Assembly: GCF_040187885.1 (NCBI RefSeq)
Contig: NZ_JBDPLH010000024.1
Span: forward strand, 1 to 7,466
Reading direction: 5' to 3'
DNA length: 7,466 nucleotides
From: Roseateles_E cavernae
GTDB lineage: Bacteria > Pseudomonadota > Gammaproteobacteria > Burkholderiales > Burkholderiaceae_C
The stretch's first letter is position 1. Each line of letters opens with the position of its first letter. The position numbers and the translations under genes were made by a program. Of this stretch, positions 5,428-7,466 are shown one piece after another. The notes below the pieces were generated by a model. The model was not told where the DNA came from. It saw only the letters and a program-made list of their open reading frames with translations, and made no database searches.

Positions 5428-5727
5428 TCATACCGAAATGACCTTGCCTTGCTGACCCGTCACCAGCGTCAAGTTTTCAAGCATCTCGGTCAATAGTTGA
5501 AGTTCTTGCTCCGCCGAAAAGACATCGTCCTCGAAGACCACCTGAATTCCAGGATCCTCGTACGAGAACGAGATTTCGCAACCGGACACGTCGATGCAGA
5601 AGTCACCGTAGCCATCGGCGACGGCGCGCCAAGGTAGTGATTTCGGCACGAGCGTTCGCTCGTAGTCCTTCCGATCGAGGTCGAACCAATTCCCATCGGT
5701 ACGTTGGATGAGGTACTCGCCTGACAT
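5428..5727 (-). CDS. C9: small acidic protein of unknown function
   Basis: The protein has 99 residues and is acidic. The N-terminal two-thirds looks beta-rich (EYLIQRTDGNWFDLDR, FCIDVSGCEISFSY, GIQVVFEDDVFS), and it ends with a helix (AEQELQLLTEMLENLTLVTG) plus a short strand (GKVISV). The compact acidic profile resembles many small immunity or binding proteins, but that is only an impression and no motif supports a function. The ATG follows the attC core after four bases with no Shine-Dalgarno sequence. The left core of its attC (CTTTAAC) pairs exactly with the cassette start (GTTAAAG), so this cassette itself is intact at its coding edge. Confidence 0.75.
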   Translation of the reverse strand: MSGEYLIQRTDGNWFDLDRKDYERTLVPKSLPWRAVADGYGDFCIDVSGCEISFSYEDPGIQVVFEDDVFSAEQELQLLTEMLENLTLVTGQQGKVISV

Positions 5728-5731
5728 TGCG

Positions 5732-5800
5732 CTTTAACGTTGAAGCTGAGCGGCGAGCGGCGGCTTGCCGACGCGAGTCGGCTCGAGCGACTGGTTGGGC
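5732..5800 (-). other. attC of cassette C10 (69-base type, as in C2)
   Basis: The minus strand runs from GCCCAAC to GTTAAAG. The interior is almost identical to 2381-2449, differing at a few bases. Its left core differs at one base from the reverse complement of the start of C10 (GTTAGGC). Confidence 0.92.
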
Positions 5801-5828
5801 GGCGTCCTTGCAAAACGAATCATTGAAT

Positions 5829-6113
5829 TCATTCGTGGTCTCTGAGGCGCGTTGGGTTGCCCGCCTTAAGCAGCTTGCCATTGAAACGAACATGCCAGTC
5901 TGGATCAAACGCGCGGCATGCATGAATTTGGTAGCCCCCATCAACTGGTTCGATGCTCAAAGGCAGCAAATCATCGGTTGGCTTCGCGACAAGATCAACC
6001 GAATGGCCCGGAGCCAGGATTACCTCTTCCGGAATCAACTCCAAATGAAGCGTCAGATCGGAAGTTGTTTCGTTCTTGAATGAGCCGACGATCGGATACT
6101 CGGACGGATTCAT
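5829..6113 (-). CDS. C10: unknown beta-rich cassette protein
   Basis: The protein has 94 residues from the ATG at 6113. Upstream in-frame sequence is attC and is not counted. It begins MNPSEYPIVGSFKNETTSD, then LTLHLELIPEEVILAPGHSV, LLPLSIEPVDGGYQIHA and DPDWHVRFNGKLLKAG. The alternating hydrophobic pattern and turns suggest a small beta-sandwich, possibly a binding protein; the family is not recognised. No signal peptide is present. The start codon lies five bases inside the attC core, without a ribosome-binding site. There are 28 bases between its TGA stop and the attC. Confidence 0.75.
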   Translation of the reverse strand: MNPSEYPIVGSFKNETTSDLTLHLELIPEEVILAPGHSVDLVAKPTDDLLPLSIEPVDGGYQIHACRAFDPDWHVRFNGKLLKAGNPTRLRDHE

Positions 6114-6118
6114 AAGAC

Positions 6119-6175
6119 GCCTAACGTTTGACTTGAGCGGCGCCGCTAGGCGCCCGCTCGAAGGAAGGGTTAGGC
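6119..6175 (-). other. attC of cassette C11 (57 bases, distinct hairpin)
   Basis: The minus strand runs from GCCTAAC to GTTAGGC. Its length is that of the common type, but the stem differs (GAGCGGGCGCC, then GGCGCCGCTC). The left core TAA is the stop codon of the C11 gene. Confidence 0.92.
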
Positions 6176-6424
6176 CGCATCGCTTGGCCCCGGTACGGTG
6201 CCCGCCTCGCAATAGCCGACAGGTTTCTCAGCGCCTGCCTCAAACATCTCGCTGAGCATTTTCCACGCTCGCACGCGCGCGCGCTCCGACAGATCGGTCG
6301 CCCGAGCAAGCGAATTCGCTTGAATCTCTCGTTGGACAAGAGTGTTCAGGTGATTGATCGATAGGCATTCATCGGCCCATCGGGTCAACTGCTCGGACGT
6401 GATGATTGGGGTGGTCGTCGCCAT
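6170..6424 (-). CDS. C11: small helical protein of unknown function
   Basis: The protein has 84 residues, mostly helical: SEQLTRWADECLSINHLNTLV (10-30), QREIQANSLARATDLSERAR (31-50) and VRAWKMLSEMFEAGAE (51-66), with a loose glycine- and proline-containing tail. No motif, signal peptide or membrane segment is seen. The stop TAA is provided by the left core of its attC (GCCTAAC). It has one of the longest leaders of the array (33 bases to the cassette core), yet no clear Shine-Dalgarno sequence. The acidic-basic helix pattern could suit a small regulator or antitoxin-like protein, but there is no DNA-binding motif to support that. Confidence 0.7.
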   Translation of the reverse strand: MATTTPIITSEQLTRWADECLSINHLNTLVQREIQANSLARATDLSERARVRAWKMLSEMFEAGAEKPVGYCEAGTVPGPSDAA

Positions 6425-6451
6425 GATTCGAACTGAAGCTAGTTGAGTAGG

Positions 6452-6508
6452 GCCTAACGTGCAAGCTCAGCGGACGGCGAAGCCGTCCGTTGCAGCGACA
6501 GGTTGGGC
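6452..6508 (-). other. attC of cassette C12 (57-base type)
   Basis: The minus strand runs from GCCCAAC to GTTAGGC, with a perfect CGGACGGC/GCCGTCCG hairpin. Both cores pair exactly with C12 and C11. Confidence 0.95.
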
Positions 6509-6517
6509 CGCACCACG

Positions 6518-6874
6518 TTAAACATACGAGTGATTGAGTTCAATCGCGCCCGCGACCCTATCCGCAACTGCCAGCAAGGGGCCTGACGATAGTGTGTAGT
6601 CCTTGATGATTGCGAACTCGCTCGGCCCGTCACACCATCGATTACCCGCCCCGAGTTCCTCGAGTTGGTCAGTGGGATCAAAGCGGAAGGTGAGACTCAG
6701 TTGGCTGATCGCGTCGTCTCCCTCGAGATCTTCCTCGATGAACTGCCGAGTGATGTTCAGCTCGAAATGACGGCCTGCGCCCCAGTCATAGGTCCCCCAT
6801 TGAAACAGCAGCATGTCGCCATCTGGACCATCACATCCGACTGGCTTCACCGATTGATAGAAGGCGAACATCAT
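6518..6874 (-). CDS. C12: unknown acidic cassette protein
   Basis: The protein has 118 residues from the first of two tandem ATG codons (6874 and 6871). GAGGAG (plus 6880-6885) lies five and eight bases before them, the best ribosome-binding site in the array. A start at 6967 would add 31 low-complexity residues and has no such site, so it is less likely. The protein starts MMFAFYQSVKPVGCDGP and continues DMLLFQWGTYDWG, HFELNITRQFIEEDLEGDD, ISQLSLTFRFDP, LGAGNRWCDGP and IIKDYTLSSGP. It is strongly acidic and looks beta-rich and soluble. I do not recognise a named family. The stop is nine bases from its attC. Confidence 0.75.
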   Translation of the reverse strand: MMFAFYQSVKPVGCDGPDGDMLLFQWGTYDWGAGRHFELNITRQFIEEDLEGDDAISQLSLTFRFDPTDQLEELGAGNRWCDGPSEFAIIKDYTLSSGPLLAVADRVAGAIELNHSYV

Positions 6875-6879
6875 CTCGA

Positions 6880-6885
6880 CTCCTC
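6880..6885 (-). promoter_or_regulatory. Ribosome-binding site of C12
   Basis: GAGGAG on the minus strand, five and eight bases before tandem ATG codons. It argues for an internal start rather than the longer frame from 6967. Confidence 0.6.
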
Positions 6886-6990
6886 GACGAGGGGTGCAGC
6901 GCGAGATGCTTTCGCCCTGCAACGCGGCGAAGGATTCGAAGGCGGCTGGCGATTCAGATGGCGTCATGGTCGAGACGGCTTAGACGTGCT

Positions 6991-7059
6991 GCCCAACGTG
7001 CGCGGTAAGAGGACCAGCCAGCGTAGCTGGCGCAGGTCCGCTTGAACAAAAGGTTATAG
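6991..7059 (-). other. attC of cassette C13 (69-base type, long stem)
   Basis: The minus strand runs from CTATAAC to GTTGGGC. The stem is built of AGGACC/GGTCC-type outer arms and GCCAGC/GCTGGC inner arms. This type is shared with the damaged C9 site and with the partial site at 7419. The TAA of the left core is the stop codon of the C13 gene. Confidence 0.93.
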
Positions 7060-7410
7060 CGCTGCATCGCGAACCCAGTAGTAGTTTGTGGCATCGCCCG
7101 CAGCGGCGTCGAAGTATGCAAGCCCATTCGCTGGTGATTGCGCAGGCTCGATCTCTTCGGGCCGCAATGGCCGCCAGCCCGGAGCGCGAAGGATGGTGCC
7201 GACAACGGAAACACCCACGGGAAATCTTTGAAGGGCAAGCAACTGGCTTTGGACGAGGCTTCGCTTGTTAGCTCCGCCGCCCATTGCCGGGTGGGCAAGC
7301 TGCACGTGATCATCTTCCCAGCCGCACAAATCGCAGATCTCGTAGCTGCCAGGCGGCTCGCCGAAGACGAAGAACCCGCAGCTTGGGCAAGGGAAGGACT
7401 CTTCACTCAT
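7054..7410 (-). CDS. C13: CPCC-type cysteine-rich zinc-ribbon protein
   Basis: The protein has 118 residues. Near the N-terminus are two cysteine pairs, C8-P-S-C11 and C26-D-L-C29, in the setting FPCPSCGF, EPPGSYEICDLCGWEDD and later GGANKRSLVQSQ. This is the signature of the cysteine-rich CPCC domain (Pfam Cys_rich_CPCC), a small presumed zinc-binding module of unknown role found in many short bacterial proteins. The remaining 65 residues (VGVSVVGTILRAPGWRPL, then NGLAYFDAAAGDATNYYWV) are not recognised. The ATG at 7410 lies eight bases from the attC core; an upstream in-frame TTG lies inside the attC and is not favoured. The stop TAA is in the attC left core. It is the clearest family match among the small cassettes after Coq7. 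Confidence 0.83.
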   Translation of the reverse strand: MSEESFPCPSCGFFVFGEPPGSYEICDLCGWEDDHVQLAHPAMGGGANKRSLVQSQLLALQRFPVGVSVVGTILRAPGWRPLRPEEIEPAQSPANGLAYFDAAAGDATNYYWVRDAAL

Positions 7411-7418
7411 GGCGAGCG

Positions 7419-7466
7419 CTATAACGTACAAGGTAAACGGACCAGCCAGCGTAGCTGGCGCAGGTC
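7419..7466 (-). other. Partial attC of the next cassette (runs off the window)
   Basis: On the plus strand CTATAAC (reverse complement of the C13 cassette start) is followed by the same stem as the C13 attC, up to the window edge. It shows that the array continues to the right. Confidence 0.9.

Larger units (their letters stand above)
1809..7466 (-). mobile_element. Integron gene-cassette array, distal end (13 cassettes, inverted)
   Basis: The region is a head-to-tail run of short genes, almost all on the minus strand. Each is followed (to its left) by an attC: a core RYYYAAC, a GC-rich inverted repeat, and a core GTTRRRY. Cassette extents from the crossover points are: C1 about 1809-2386, C2 2387-2935, C3 2936-3322, C4 3323-3763, C5 3764-4103, C6 4104-4713, C7 4714-5162, C8 5163-about 5341 (truncated), C9 about 5344-5737, C10 5738-6124, C11 6125-6457, C12 6458-6996, C13 6997-7424. 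The cassette top strand is the window's minus strand, so the recombining attC bottom strand is the plus strand. The orientation puts attI and intI to the right, outside the window. No resistance gene is present, which suits a sedentary chromosomal integron. Confidence 0.95.

Noticed and set aside
5159..5431. Minus-strand frame crossing the n at 5342
   Set aside because: It is made of attC sequence and an out-of-phase reading of the C5 fragment, with an undefined residue. The true fragment frame ends at 5172.
2381..7466. CRISPR array, because a similar GC-rich motif recurs many times
   Set aside because: The repeats are 57-69 bases long, 330-610 bases apart and separated by genes, and they carry paired RYYYAAC/GTTRRRY cores. 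They are attC sites.
1809..7466. Insertion sequences or transposon ends
   Set aside because: No transposase-like frame or terminal inverted repeats with target duplications were seen. All repeats are explained by attC sites and one duplication.
7411..7466. Promoter or attI at the right edge
   Set aside because: The sequence matches the stem of the C13 attC, so the array simply continues.

Overview
The window is GC-rich and gammaproteobacterial in character. It consists of the chromosomal flank and distal end of a large integron gene-cassette array. The commonest recombination site is a 57-base attC with a GC-rich hairpin, which resembles from memory the attC family of Xanthomonas chromosomal integrons. 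A xanthomonad host is therefore my best guess, by inference only. The integrase gene and attI are not in the window. All cassette genes read on the minus strand, so attI and intI should lie beyond the right edge, and the left end of the array is its oldest, distal end.

Layout: positions 1-1429 (plus strand) hold ordinary chromosomal genes: the 3' end of a RidA-family imine deaminase gene and, one base later, a DadA-like FAD amino-acid dehydrogenase. Positions 1430-1808 have no convincing gene, only a near-perfect 20-base palindrome and a shorter hairpin. Positions 1809-7466 are the cassette array, numbered here C1 to C13 from left to right. C1 (exported NTF2/SnoaL-like protein), C2-C5 (four unknown proteins), C6 (Coq7-like di-iron hydroxylase), C7 (unknown), C8 (3' fragment of a second copy of C5), C9-C12 (unknown proteins), C13 (CPCC-type zinc-ribbon protein). 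A further attC starts at 7419 and runs off the edge.

Boundaries were set by a rule visible in the sequence: the 7-base left core (RYYYAAC) of each cassette is the reverse complement of the 7 bases that begin the same cassette (GTTRRRY). This holds exactly for ten cassettes. It fails by one base in C3 and C10, and cannot be tested in C8, whose start is missing.

The cassettes are independent genes, and they probably depend on read-through transcription from the attI side. Most start codons lie 0-35 bases from the cassette edge, several with no visible ribosome-binding site. The end of the array is damaged: C1 keeps only the left core of its attC, the attC between C3 and C4 carries GCT instead of the invariant GTT, and a 182-base duplication ends at an ambiguous base (n, 5342) beside an attC that has lost its crossover box. 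These boundaries are probably frozen, or in the last case possibly mis-assembled.
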